Origin: Motiliproteus sp041586615
GTDB taxonomy: Bacteria > Pseudomonadota > Gammaproteobacteria > Pseudomonadales > Balneatricaceae
Length of the DNA stretch: 31,670 bases
Direction of reading: 5' to 3'
Assembly (NCBI GenBank): GCA_041586615.1
Contig: JBFGZS010000055.1
Location: 1 to 31,670, forward strand
The position numbers were made by a program, and so were the translations under genes. This document shows positions 1 to 8,217 of this stretch, piece after piece. Below the pieces are notes generated by a model, which was not told the origin of the DNA, ran no database searches, and saw nothing but the letters and a program-made list of their open reading frames with translations. The first letter of the stretch is position 1. Each line of letters begins with the position of its first letter.

Positions 1-358
1 CTAATTCCGCGCGGGTCATCGGCTCGTTGTTGAGATAACGGTGGGTTAGGGGCGTGCCGGCGAAGAGGCTGTGCCAACGCTGGATCACCTCGCGGCTCTC
101 CCAGGCATCGGCCTTGTCACGATCGACGTGGAAGACGATGTGGTAGTGGTTGTGCATGACGGCATAGGCGCAGACATCGATGGCAAACTGTTTGGCCAGG
201 ATGATGATGCGATCACGAATCCAGCCTCGCCGATGTTCGAAACTGGTCCCCGTCTGCGTATCTTCGCCACAAAGAAAGGCACGGCGTACGCAGCGGGAGA
301 CGCAGTGGTAATAGGGCGTGACGTCGAGGGATACCCCAGCTTTCCTTGGTTTGAGCAT
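1..358 (-). CDS. REP-associated tyrosine transposase (RAYT), partial, left copy
   Basis: This is the first 119 codons of a Y1/HUH single-strand transposase of the IS200-like REP-associated type; the gene runs off the window at base 1. The start is the ATG at 356-358, matching the ATG used in the right-hand copy. The protein begins MLKPRKAGVSLDVTP and carries the metal-binding HUH motif in MHNHYHIVFHVD; the catalytic tyrosine would lie beyond the edge. Family members process REP palindromes and usually occur as single-copy domesticated genes. Here a second, nearly identical copy lies in inverted orientation at 31268-31670. Family assignment is secure; whether the gene is intact cannot be seen. 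Confidence 0.85.
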   Translation of the reverse strand, partial: MLKPRKAGVSLDVTPYYHCVSRCVRRAFLCGEDTQTGTSFEHRRGWIRDRIIILAKQFAIDVCAYAVMHNHYHIVFHVDRDKADAWESREVIQRWHSLFAGTPLTHRYLNNEPMTRAEL

Positions 359-448
359 GGCATCAGTCCTTGATCTGGAACGGTGTGCTCTAAGCGTGGT
401 TGATGGTTGTTGAAAGGGCAAGATTTATTATGGGTGTCCATTTTATTT
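1..448. repeat. Left arm of long inverted repeat (transposase plus leader)
   Basis: The reverse complement of this arm matches 31176-31625 almost base for base, with roughly 20 differences by eye. Similarity includes about 90 bp upstream of the transposase start, with a shared ATGGACACCC segment, and fades at the AT-rich TTTTATTT at 441-448. Both arms are cut by the window, so the true length is unknown. Confidence 0.8.
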
Positions 449-544
449 CATTTATTCTTCCAGCAGGGAGTGTGAAAATCGCTGTAACTGGCATTCGTTC
501 AATCAAAAACACGCTCCCCCAGCGACCAAAAGCGGGCCTCGGTT

Positions 545-1894
545 TCAGCTAAGCGGTTTGAGTATGTCACAGGGAATTCCGCGCCATACATCAGCCAAAA
601 CAGCAGCCATATCGACCTGTTCCGGGCGCGACTCAATTTCAGTAACCCGAAATAACGGATTATGGCTGTCTCGAGGCAGGCTGCGCTCTAATACGCGGCC
701 ATCGGCCAGACAGATCGTATCAACCTGGGGCTGGGACGGATCGTTACCCTGCTCGGTCACCACCGCTAGCTCACCACAAGCCAAGCGTACGACGCTACCC
801 GGTGGGTACACACCCAGCTCGCGGGTAAAGTGCGCCACCATCTCCGGATCGATCGATGCCGCCCGTGCCTGAAAAAATTCCTCAAGTACATCCTTGGCGA
901 CGACCTCGGCCCGATCGCCACGCGGGCGCACCATGGCACAGTAGGTATCGGTGATCGCCAACACCCGGGCCGGCAATGAAATGGCCTGACCCCGAACGCC
1001 TTCGGGGTAGCCACTGCCATCGCTGCGTTCATGGTGCTGCAACACGGCGGTCAGCCACAGACTATCGCGCACCCCGGCGCTGAACAGCAATTGCCGTCCT
1101 TTTTCCGGATGATCGCGGATATCCCGCTTCTGTTGAGTGCTCAACGGCTCGGCCTGCCCCTGTAGTCCCGTACCCACCATGCCCAGATCATAGGTCAACG
1201 CCGCACAAATCAGCGACAGGCGTTCATGCTCAGTCAGGCCAACGCGCTTACCCAACAATTCACAGATGGCCGCCACGTGCAGCGACTTCGTTAAAGCGTA
1301 ATCACGATCACTATTAAGCTGCAGCACAGCCAGTACGGGAGAGACATGCCGTCGCACCAAATTCTGAATATTGCGCGCCAACGCAAGCACACCCGCGACG
1401 GCGATATGGCGCTGTTCATCATTGGACCTTAGCGTTGCGGCCAACGCTTCCCAGTCATTAGACAGCTGATCAATCAATTGGAACGGTGTCGCCAGCCCCC
1501 CCGGATGACTAACCTCGTCAGCCTTTTCCAGATGACGGTGAGCCGGACGGCTTAAAATTCCAGGTAATTTTATCGAAGTAGACCGACTTACGTCTGATAG
1601 GTATTCTGCAGGCGTGTACGACGCCGGCGATGAACGGGTTTCGCCTGAAGAGTCCGCCGTGCAAGGCTGAGCAGGTTCTTTGTGGGTTGCCCTTGTGGCA
1701 CAGGATGCAGCGGCATGATCAATCGGTGTCTCGCGCACATATAATTGCTTACTGAGCAGACGTTGACACTGGGCGTCAGTCGACAAGACCAGTCCCGGCT
1801 TAACCAGCACCTTACCCGTATGGTCACAGACAGACCAGCGCAGAGGTTTTCCCACCTCAAGGTCACTTTCGACCAACACTCTCAGGCCACTCAT
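545..1894 (-). CDS. HD-GYP-like protein with degenerate metal site
   Basis: A 449-aa soluble protein. Residues 5-55 form a small N-terminal domain (LEVGKPLRW...GLVLS) of the kind placed before HD-GYP modules; residues 58-130 are a Ser/Thr/Ala-rich linker; residues 185-350 are the HD-GYP fold. The GYP signature is intact (HHERSDGSGYPE, 287-298), but the HD dyad of the usual HDIGK motif is replaced by YDLGM (235-239), so the first metal-ligand histidine is missing. Canonical HD-GYP enzymes hydrolyse cyclic di-GMP; this one is more likely a c-di-GMP-binding or signalling protein without phosphodiesterase activity. The ATG at 1894 is chosen because GAGGG lies 7 nt upstream; a GTG two codons earlier is possible. 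No operon partner is seen. Confidence 0.8.
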   Translation of the reverse strand: MSGLRVLVESDLEVGKPLRWSVCDHTGKVLVKPGLVLSTDAQCQRLLSKQLYVRETPIDHAAASCATRATHKEPAQPCTADSSGETRSSPASYTPAEYLSDVSRSTSIKLPGILSRPAHRHLEKADEVSHPGGLATPFQLIDQLSNDWEALAATLRSNDEQRHIAVAGVLALARNIQNLVRRHVSPVLAVLQLNSDRDYALTKSLHVAAICELLGKRVGLTEHERLSLICAALTYDLGMVGTGLQGQAEPLSTQQKRDIRDHPEKGRQLLFSAGVRDSLWLTAVLQHHERSDGSGYPEGVRGQAISLPARVLAITDTYCAMVRPRGDRAEVVAKDVLEEFFQARAASIDPEMVAHFTRELGVYPPGSVVRLACGELAVVTEQGNDPSQPQVDTICLADGRVLERSLPRDSHNPLFRVTEIESRPEQVDMAAVLADVWRGIPCDILKPLS

Positions 1895-1943
1895 CCACAC
1901 GCCCTCATACGTTTAACTGCAACTCCTGTCAGCAGCGCACACC

Positions 1944-2213
1944 TTACCAGCCCGATGGACCGCCAAGCAACGACCTCACGTGCTCAAGACGGCAACAGAT
2001 CACCGCGTTTTTCAATAGCGGCACGACCACCTCAAAGCCGATTTCGTTCAGCGATGTATCCTGCTATTTCATCAACGCCAGATACTTATCGGTCCACAAG
2101 GCCGGAAATCGCCACCGTAACGCCCCCATATCAGCCTGGCTATGTACAGAGAATCTACCAGAACAGACCGCAGGTGCAATATAACTTTCTACCCACTTTT
2201 TTACAGAAACCAT
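1944..2213 (-). pseudogene. Possible decayed small gene interrupted by TAG
   Basis: Reading leftward from the ATG at 2213 gives 49 codons (MVSVKKWVESYIAPAV...), a TAG at 2064-2066, then 39 further open codons (QDTSLNEIGFEVVVPLLKNA...) ending in TAA at 1944-1946, just before the HD-GYP start at 1894. The second half looks protein-like and stays in the same frame, suggesting one gene of about 90 codons with a nonsense mutation. I do not recognise the family, and the open frame could be chance. Confidence 0.3.
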
Positions 2214-2464
2214 ATTGTATACATGTTTGTGTGCATCTATTCAGGCGCATAACGAACAGCCAACCTGGCTAATCATACCCCTTTATCTGGCAATCATGAC
2301 CCACTGCGCTCACAAAAAACCACAGCGTATACAGAAAACCAAGAAGGCTAGACAACCACAAAAGATGCATCTATTATATTACTTAATGTTATCCACCAGA
2401 TCCTGCTACCGTGAGCATTATTAAGGCGGCAACGTAATACCGTGCAAAAAACGTCACCTTGATA
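2214..2464. other. AT-richer intergenic stretch without recognisable gene
   Basis: This stretch separates the interrupted leftward frame from the hairpin cluster at 2465. Short open frames exist on both strands, but none has a ribosome binding site or protein-like composition. I see no terminator or clear promoter. Confidence 0.4.
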
Positions 2465-2532
2465 GGCGGTTTATGGGCAAACCTCCGTGGTGTAAAGCCA
2501 CGTGAGGCAAGGGCGAATATACGCCGGCCTTG
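2465..2532 (+). other. Cluster of three stem-loops, possibly a structured RNA
   Basis: Three consecutive hairpins are visible: GGTTT(2468-2472)/AAACC(2479-2483); CGTGG(2486-2490)/CCACG(2498-2502); and CAAG plus GGCG (2508-2515) with CGCC (2522-2525) and CTTG (2529-2532). The strings GGGCAAACC and TAAAGCCACG resemble conserved stretches of the cyclic di-GMP-I (GEMM) riboswitch, but the tetraloop hairpin and the usual 3' half are not convincing. The element lies immediately before a decayed gene, so it may be a relic or a coincidence. Confidence 0.25.
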
Positions 2533-2541
2533 TCGTCATCA

Positions 2542-2795
2542 AAAGACCGAATGGATCGGTATGTTGATACCAGGTTAATAGGTGCCGAAGAAAACGTGTT
2601 GGCGACTGTAACCACTATCCGGGCAAGAAAAAGCTCATTCTCAGCGGTTTTCATGAAGCGGCACTCGCTGCCTTCGGAATCAAAGAGCGATTATCTCCTC
2701 TCAAAAAGGTCTATCTTCAATACACCACGACAAACCATGTGATGCATGAACGCTTGGGCGTGCCATCGCCCTACGCCCTGGACGGGGAGTACTAA
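2542..2795 (+). pseudogene. C-terminal remnant of thioredoxin-reductase-like flavoprotein
   Basis: Two adjacent frames together read like the C-terminus of a TrxB/YumC-type FAD-NAD(P)H oxidoreductase. One frame gives YVDTR...AEENVLA (2560-2604); the other gives GDCNHYPGKKKLILSGFHEA and continues to a TAA at 2793-2795. The block GDxxxYPGKxKLIxxGFxEAA is the FAD-contacting C-terminal signature of this family. A frameshift or small deletion lies at about 2598-2606, and the FAD- and NADP-binding N-terminal two-thirds are absent. The family normally transfers electrons from NADPH to ferredoxin or thioredoxin. It lies just before the DGC-domain gene, so the two may once have been neighbours in an operon. 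Confidence 0.75.
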
Positions 2796-2864
2796 GCCCC
2801 TTCGCCCAACGATGCACACCACAAACCCAGACTGCCAATGCTCGCCTAGCGCTTGGAGACCCAC

Positions 2865-3269
2865 ATGGAAAAAACAAATAATGGCGATGCCAAGAAGCGT
2901 TCCCACTACAGCACACTGCCGTTAATCTATTCTTGCTCCGGTTGCTCCAGCGCGGCCCAGCTCACCAACCGTATCGCGGTGAGCCTGGATCGCCAGGCAC
3001 TTGCAGAAATGTCATGCATCGCGGGAGTAGGCGGGAATGTTAAATCCTTGCTACGTAAAGCACAGTCAGGTCGAAAAATACTGGTGCTGGACGGCTGCCC
3101 GCTCCACTGCGCAAGACACTCCCTAGAGCAGCAGGGGGTTAAAATAGACACCCACATCGATCTCTCAACCCAAGGCATCAAAAAGCGCCTGCATGCGGAT
3201 GCCAGCGAAGAAGATTTTATCACGGTGTGGGAAGGGGTCATCCTACCGACGCTCAAGGCGATATCCTGA
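2865..3269 (+). CDS. DGC-domain putative zinc-binding protein
   Basis: A 134-aa small soluble protein of the DGC family, named after a conserved Asp-Gly-Cys. The cysteines are in place: YSCSGCSS near the N-terminus, a lone Cys in the middle (MSCIAGVGG), and LDGCPLHCARH containing the DGC motif. Biochemical function is not established for the family; the cysteine pattern supports zinc or metal binding. In other proteobacteria such proteins often sit near nitrogen-oxide metabolism genes, which fits the nor locus in this window although it is 19 kb away. The ATG at 2865 has GGAG 6 nt upstream; a TTG four codons earlier lacks a site. Confidence 0.8.
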   Translation: MEKTNNGDAKKRSHYSTLPLIYSCSGCSSAAQLTNRIAVSLDRQALAEMSCIAGVGGNVKSLLRKAQSGRKILVLDGCPLHCARHSLEQQGVKIDTHIDLSTQGIKKRLHADASEEDFITVWEGVILPTLKAIS

Positions 3270-3538
3270 GGTATACCCCATGCCTCTTTACCGCGGCATG
3301 TGCCAGACAAGCTGCGCTCCGGGTGGGCAGAAATACCCACAGGCTTTCTCACGAACCTGACAATATCAAGGTATAACGATACCATCACCGTGCTAAAAAC
3401 ACCTAAATGCATGAAAACGACTCAAATTAGCCTTTTAGAATCAACGTTTATTTGTTCAGGTCCCGGTTTACGTTATGATCGACACCGCGACAGGCTGCAT
3501 ACGACACTGGCCTTATACTATTTCAGACGGAGCCGGCG

Positions 3539-4162
3539 ATGACCGACGAGAAAAAGCTATCCCCCTCTATTCTCAACAGCGACAAAACGGTCAGTGAGCC
3601 TAACCTTACGCCCTTACAATTGGGTAAGCGGGTACGTGAAATCCGCCTTAGCCATGGTCTCACGCTAGAAGAAGCCAGCCGCCGTACGGGTCTGGCACGC
3701 TCAACGCTGTCTAAAATAGAAAACGAACAGATCTCGCCAACCTTCAGCGCAGTACAAAAGCTGGCCTCGGGTCTGGCGATCGATATACCACAGCTTTTTT
3801 CAAGCCCTACGCAGGTCCATTCATCAGGCCGGCGCGATATCACCCGGATTAATGCAGGGGCGGCACACCCTACCCCGACCTACGAGCACGAAATTCTCGC
3901 CACGCAGCTCACCAACAAAAAGATGCTGCCTTACAAAACCACCGTCAGGGCACGCGCTTTTTCTGATTACGCTGACTGGGTTCGTCACGATGGCGAGGAA
4001 TTTATGTTGGTTCTGAAAGGTGAAATCCGGCTATTTACGGAGTTTTACGAGCCTATCGATCTTAAAGAAGGTGACAGCGCTTACTATGACGGCAGCATGG
4101 GGCACGTACTGATTTCCATCAGTGAAGACGATGGACAGGTCCTCTGGATTACAACAACCTAA
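3539..4162 (+). CDS. XRE-family regulator with C-terminal cupin domain
   Basis: A 207-aa transcription factor. Residues about 27-82 are an HTH_3 DNA-binding domain (LGKRVREIRLSHGLTLEEAS, then RRTGLARSTLSKIENEQISP), and residues about 120-205 form a single cupin barrel (GEEFMLVLKGEIRLF, EGDSAYYDGSMGH). The same architecture occurs in regulators of amino-acid, polyamine and alkane-sulfonate uptake genes, where the cupin senses a small ligand. It is co-oriented with aapJ, 550 bp upstream, so control of the amino-acid transporter is a reasonable inference. The start is supported by GGAG 6 nt before the ATG. Confidence 0.85.
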   Translation: MTDEKKLSPSILNSDKTVSEPNLTPLQLGKRVREIRLSHGLTLEEASRRTGLARSTLSKIENEQISPTFSAVQKLASGLAIDIPQLFSSPTQVHSSGRRDITRINAGAAHPTPTYEHEILATQLTNKKMLPYKTTVRARAFSDYADWVRHDGEEFMLVLKGEIRLFTEFYEPIDLKEGDSAYYDGSMGHVLISISEDDGQVLWITTT

Positions 4163-4712
4163 TTCACTGCTTTTTTAAACACTGCAGAGAGATAGCCTGC
4201 CTTTTTACTATTGCAGCGCTATAATCTGCCAACCGCCCTCCAAGCACGATAAAGCAGCCAGCACAGGTATCACGTAAGCGCACAAAACGCCCCCCCCCAA
4301 GCTGTGCAACATTCCTATGTGCAAGCCCTAGATAAAGGGATCGCGTCCCTTTTCTTTCTGCCCCCTGCTGTTATTTACTCATTGATGACCCATCAGCAAG
4401 AAGTGGCGCTAAAAGACGCCACAAAAGAGCCAAATAGCAACAGTAAAGATCAGATAGCGAACTTGTTGCATCACGGCTCATTTGCTTCAATCAATAGGTG
4501 CAGATCATTGTCTGCGTGGTTTCCTGCGTTTGCCTGAAGAATTGGCCTGCTTTAGTACCAAACGTAACCGCAGCGCGCCTTAAGTGCCGGCTATATTCAA
4601 CACGGTATATTCAACACGGGCATGAGCCTTGCGAATTAAGAACTGCGACCAACAACAAGAATGAACTGTAGTTAGCCGTCACAATCGGCTGCCTCTTACT
4701 CAAGGAACCAAC
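4163..4712. other. 550-bp gap upstream of aapJ, no supported gene
   Basis: No convincing coding sequence is seen. Features noted are a TATAAT hexamer at 4220-4225 without a good -35, a run of about nine C around 4290, and a perfect 14-bp tandem duplication at 4592-4619. The aap promoter and any binding site for the XRE/cupin regulator should be here, but I could not pick out an operator. Confidence 0.4.
4592..4619. repeat. 14-bp perfect tandem duplication
   Basis: TATATTCAACACGG occurs at 4592-4605 and again at 4606-4619, in the region preceding aapJ. It is one of several 13-18 bp tandem duplications in gaps across the window. Confidence 0.9.
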
Positions 4713-5732
4713 ATGAAAAAACTCTCCACTATGGCGGCGGTTACAGCCCTCGCCACCGGGATGGCCACAGTCGCCTATGCCGAAGGAACGCTGGAATCCG
4801 TTAAGAGCAAAGGTTACGTCCAGTGTGGCGTGACCACCGGACTTCCCGGGTTTTCAAACCCCGATGCAAAAGGGAAGTGGGAAGGTATCGATGTCGATGT
4901 CTGCCGCGCCGTTGCTGCCGCCACCTTGGGCGATGCGTCCAAGGTCAAATACATCCCCCTGACCGCCAAGGAACGATTTACTGCGCTACAATCGGGTGAA
5001 ATTGACATCTTGTCGCGTAACACCACCTGGACCCAGACCCGTGACACCCAGCTGGGCCTGAATTTCGCCGGCGTCAATTACTATGATGGACAGGGCTTCA
5101 TGGTGTCCAAATCGTTAGGCGTCAAGAGCGCCCGCGAACTGGACGGCGCCGCGGTGTGCATCCAGTCGGGTACAACCACCGAACTTAACCTGTCAGACTA
5201 CTTCCGTCAGCATAAGATGACCTACTCACCCGTCGTCTTCGATACCTCCGACCAAACCGTAAAGGGATTTGAAGCGGGGCGTTGCGACATGCTGACATCG
5301 GACCAATCCCAACTGTATGCACTGCGGATCAAACTGGCAGATCCTGCCAGCGCGATGGTCTTACCTGAAGTTATCTCCAAGGAGCCGCTGGGGCCTGTGG
5401 TACGCCAAGGTGACGACCTCTGGTTCAACGTTGTTCGCTGGTCCCTGAACGCCCTGCTTAATGCAGAAGAGTTGGGTATCACTTCCGCTAACGTTGATGA
5501 AATGAAGAAAAGCAACAACCCTAACGTTCGCCGCGTTCTCGGCCTGGAAGGACCAAAAGGTCAAGGGCTTGAATTGAATGATGACTGGGCGTACCAGATC
5601 GTTAAGCAAGTCGGCAACTACGCTGAAGTTTTCGAGCGTAACGTCGGCGCAGGGTCGCCGCTGCAAATTGCTCGCGGCGTGAACGCGCTGTGGAATAACG
5701 GCGGTTTTATGTACGCGCCGCCCATGCGTTAA
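4713..5732 (+). CDS. aapJ: Amino-acid ABC transporter periplasmic binding protein AapJ
   Basis: A 339-aa family 3 solute-binding protein for general L-amino acids (AapJ/BztA type). Residues 1-23 are a Sec signal peptide (MKKLSTMAAVTALATGMATV, cleavage after AYA). The mature part starts GTLESVKSKGYVQCGV and includes the family signature block GIDVDVCRAVAAATLGD. Length matches AapJ (about 340 aa) rather than the shorter HisJ/GlnH type. It captures amino acids in the periplasm and delivers them to AapQM. AAGGA lies 6 nt before the ATG. It is the first gene of aapJQMP and is followed by a stem-loop in a 159-nt gap. Confidence 0.93.
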   Translation: MKKLSTMAAVTALATGMATVAYAEGTLESVKSKGYVQCGVTTGLPGFSNPDAKGKWEGIDVDVCRAVAAATLGDASKVKYIPLTAKERFTALQSGEIDILSRNTTWTQTRDTQLGLNFAGVNYYDGQGFMVSKSLGVKSARELDGAAVCIQSGTTTELNLSDYFRQHKMTYSPVVFDTSDQTVKGFEAGRCDMLTSDQSQLYALRIKLADPASAMVLPEVISKEPLGPVVRQGDDLWFNVVRWSLNALLNAEELGITSANVDEMKKSNNPNVRRVLGLEGPKGQGLELNDDWAYQIVKQVGNYAEVFERNVGAGSPLQIARGVNALWNNGGFMYAPPMR

Positions 5733-5742
5733 CCCATATACC

Positions 5743-5774
5743 GGAGAGCCGCAAGGAGCCTCCTTTCGCTCTCT
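5743..5774 (+). promoter_or_regulatory. Stem-loop between aapJ and aapQ
   Basis: GAGAGC (5744-5749) pairs with GCTCTC (5768-5773), and an inner AAGGA/TCCTT pair closes a 3-nt loop. There is no following T-run. Stem-loops at this place commonly stabilise the binding-protein message and reduce readthrough, giving more AapJ than permease; that role is inferred here. Confidence 0.6.
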
Positions 5775-5891
5775 GATCTCGACTACGCTCAGGGAACCGC
5801 CGGATGCATAACCGATCGTCGCGATAACGCTCGCTGCGATTGGAGAAACCGATAGTTTTCTGTACTTGATTCTTTCTTCAGGAGTATCTAC

Positions 5892-7082
5892 ATGCCAACT
5901 GAAGCGAAGCAAGGCGTGGCGCCCTCCTCGAAACCCAAATTCTGGAACGACCCGGCAAAGCGAAATATGCTATTCCAGGTCCTGATGATTATCGTCGTCG
6001 TGGGTTTCATCGGCTATCTCGTCAACAACGCGCTCGTTAACCTTGATAAACGCGGCATTACTACCGGTTTTGCCTTTTTAAGCCAAACGGCCGGTTTTGA
6101 CATCCTGATGTCGTTAATTCCGTTTGATGCAACGTACAGCTTTGGGCGTACCTTTATCGTCGGGTTGCTCAACACCCTGTTGGTCTCCGTGCTGGGCATC
6201 ATACTGGCCACACTGATTGGTTTTGTCATGGGGGTCGCACGGTTATCAAAAAACTGGCTTATTGCCAAAGTCGCTACGGCCTATGTAGAAATATTCCGCA
6301 ATATCCCTTTGCTATTGCAGATATTTTTCTGGTATTTCGCGGTTCTTCGTACCTTGCCTGCACCGCGCCAAAGCCTGGAATTCGGGGGGATATTTCTTAA
6401 CGTCCGCGGGCTCTATCTGCCTTCACCGGTGTTTGAATCCGGTTTTATTGCCGTCCTCATCGCCCTGGCTGCGGCGATTGTGGCCTGTTTCTTTCTGGCG
6501 CGCTGGAATCACAAACGCCAGGAAGCGACCGGACAATACTTCCCGGTATTCTTGACATCAATAGGCATACTGATCGTCGTTCCTATGCTGGCCTATTTCT
6601 TGGCGGGCTCGCCGATAAGCTGGGATAACCCGGCACTCAAAGGCTTTAATTTCCGCGGTGGAACCACGATTGTTCCTGAACTAATGGCACTGCTGGTCGC
6701 GTTGAGCATCTATACCGGAACCTTTATCGCTGAAATTGTCCGCTCCGGCATCTTGGCCGTCAGTCACGGACAAACAGAAGCAGCCAGCGCGCTGGGCATC
6801 AGCCGCGCGAAGACGCTGCGTTTTGTTGTCATTCCTCAGGCAATGCGGGTCATCATTCCGCCGCTAACCAGCCAATACCTGAATCTGATCAAAAACTCGT
6901 CACTGGCGACGGCCATCGGCTATCCCGATCTAGTCTCGCTATTTATGGGTACCACCCTGAACCAGACCGGGCAGGCGATCGAGATTATCTTCATGACGAT
7001 GGCCGTGTATCTGACCATCAACCTGCTGGTTTCAATGTTTATGAATATATACAACAAGCGTATGGCGCTGGTGGAGCGATAG
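5892..7082 (+). CDS. aapQ: Amino-acid ABC transporter permease AapQ
   Basis: A 396-aa inner-membrane permease of the HisM/AapQ group. An N-terminal TM helix (about 26-47) and a large periplasmic insertion precede the core TM bundle, as in AapQ/BztB. The cytoplasmic EAA loop that docks the ATPase is GQTEAASALGISRAKTLRFV around residue 297, and FRNIPLLLQIFFW marks the BPD_transp_1 domain. It pairs with AapM to form the channel. AGGAG precedes the ATG; the stop is 1 nt from the aapM start, indicating translational coupling. Confidence 0.92.
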   Translation: MPTEAKQGVAPSSKPKFWNDPAKRNMLFQVLMIIVVVGFIGYLVNNALVNLDKRGITTGFAFLSQTAGFDILMSLIPFDATYSFGRTFIVGLLNTLLVSVLGIILATLIGFVMGVARLSKNWLIAKVATAYVEIFRNIPLLLQIFFWYFAVLRTLPAPRQSLEFGGIFLNVRGLYLPSPVFESGFIAVLIALAAAIVACFFLARWNHKRQEATGQYFPVFLTSIGILIVVPMLAYFLAGSPISWDNPALKGFNFRGGTTIVPELMALLVALSIYTGTFIAEIVRSGILAVSHGQTEAASALGISRAKTLRFVVIPQAMRVIIPPLTSQYLNLIKNSSLATAIGYPDLVSLFMGTTLNQTGQAIEIIFMTMAVYLTINLLVSMFMNIYNKRMALVER

Positions 7083-7083
7083 T

Positions 7084-8187
7084 ATGATTGTTAATGACAC
7101 TAAATTGCCCGACTTACCGGCACCACCCAGCACGGTAGGCGTGATTGGCTGGCTACGCACCAACTTGTTTTCAACACCCTTTTATTCTGTCTTGACGCTG
7201 CTGGTGGCCTATATACTGTTTAACACGCTGATCCCGGCCATCCAGTGGGCCTTTATCGATGCGGACTGGGTCGGCACCACGCGAGAGAGCTGCACCGGTG
7301 GTGGCGCGTGCTGGGTTTTCATCAATGTTCGACTGGATCAATTTTTGTACGGATTTTACCCGGAAAGTCAGTACTGGCGCATTAATTCACTGTTTCTACT
7401 GTTCGGTATATTAGTGGCTGCGCTTGTTTACGAAGGTACGCCGAAGAAAGGCTGGATTGCAGGCTTTACGCTGCTAATCTTCCCTATCATCGCCTTCTTT
7501 ATGCTGTTTGGCGGCCGCTTCGGTCTTGAGGTGGTCGAAACCCATAAGTGGGGTGGTCTGACGCTGACCCTGGTTCTGGCCGTGGTGGGAATCGTGGCAT
7601 CGTTGCCTTTCGGCATCCTGCTGGCCCTCGGTCGGCGCTCAGAGATGCCGGTGGTAAAAAGCTTCTGCACGGTCTTTATCGAGATCTGGCGTGGGGTGCC
7701 TCTGATCACGGTGCTGTTTATGGCCTCGGTCATGCTGCCGCTGTTTGTACCGGAGGATATCGGCTTCGACAAGCTGCTGCGGGCCTTGATCGGTATCACA
7801 CTGTTCCAGTCCGCGTATATGGCCGAGGTTATCCGTGGTGGACTACAGGCCATACCCAAAGGCCAGTACGAAGCGGCGATGGCGCTAGGGCTGAGTTACT
7901 GGCGTTACATGCCGCTGATCATCCTGCCCCAGGCCTTGAAGATTATGATCCCCGGCATCGTCAACACCTTTATTGCCCTCTTCAAAGATACCAGTCTGGT
8001 ACTGATCATCGGTCTGTTTGACCTGCTGGCGATCGTACAGTCCGCCTTGGCAGACCCGAAATGGCTGGGTTATTCCATCGAAGGCTACGTGTTTGTTGCC
8101 TTTATGTTCTGGGCATTCTGTTTCAGCATGTCACGCTACAGCCAATACCTTGAGAAGAAGCTGCATACTGGCCATGGTTCTCGTTAG
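7084..8187 (+). CDS. aapM: Amino-acid ABC transporter permease AapM
   Basis: A 367-aa inner-membrane permease, partner of AapQ. Hydrophobic helices near the N-terminus are followed by a periplasmic stretch with cysteines (ESCTGGGACWVF) and a C-terminal permease core. IEIWRGVPLITVLFM and the EAA loop GQYEAAMALGLSYWRYMPLI identify the family. Length fits AapM/BztC. It starts 1 nt after aapQ and ends 30 nt before aapP, so it belongs to the same operon. Confidence 0.92.
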   Translation: MIVNDTKLPDLPAPPSTVGVIGWLRTNLFSTPFYSVLTLLVAYILFNTLIPAIQWAFIDADWVGTTRESCTGGGACWVFINVRLDQFLYGFYPESQYWRINSLFLLFGILVAALVYEGTPKKGWIAGFTLLIFPIIAFFMLFGGRFGLEVVETHKWGGLTLTLVLAVVGIVASLPFGILLALGRRSEMPVVKSFCTVFIEIWRGVPLITVLFMASVMLPLFVPEDIGFDKLLRALIGITLFQSAYMAEVIRGGLQAIPKGQYEAAMALGLSYWRYMPLIILPQALKIMIPGIVNTFIALFKDTSLVLIIGLFDLLAIVQSALADPKWLGYSIEGYVFVAFMFWAFCFSMSRYSQYLEKKLHTGHGSR

Positions 8188-8217
8188 CCCTGCCGACAAT
8201 GAATTCAGGAGTACGAC

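Noticed and set aside
1745..2272. A 175-codon rightward frame across the HD-GYP start
   Set aside because: Composition is not protein-like, it overlaps the N-terminal coding region of the HD-GYP gene antisense, and no start signal is present.
4304..4537. A 77-codon frame upstream of aapJ
   Set aside because: No ribosome binding site, no recognisable motif, and it spans a probable regulatory region.
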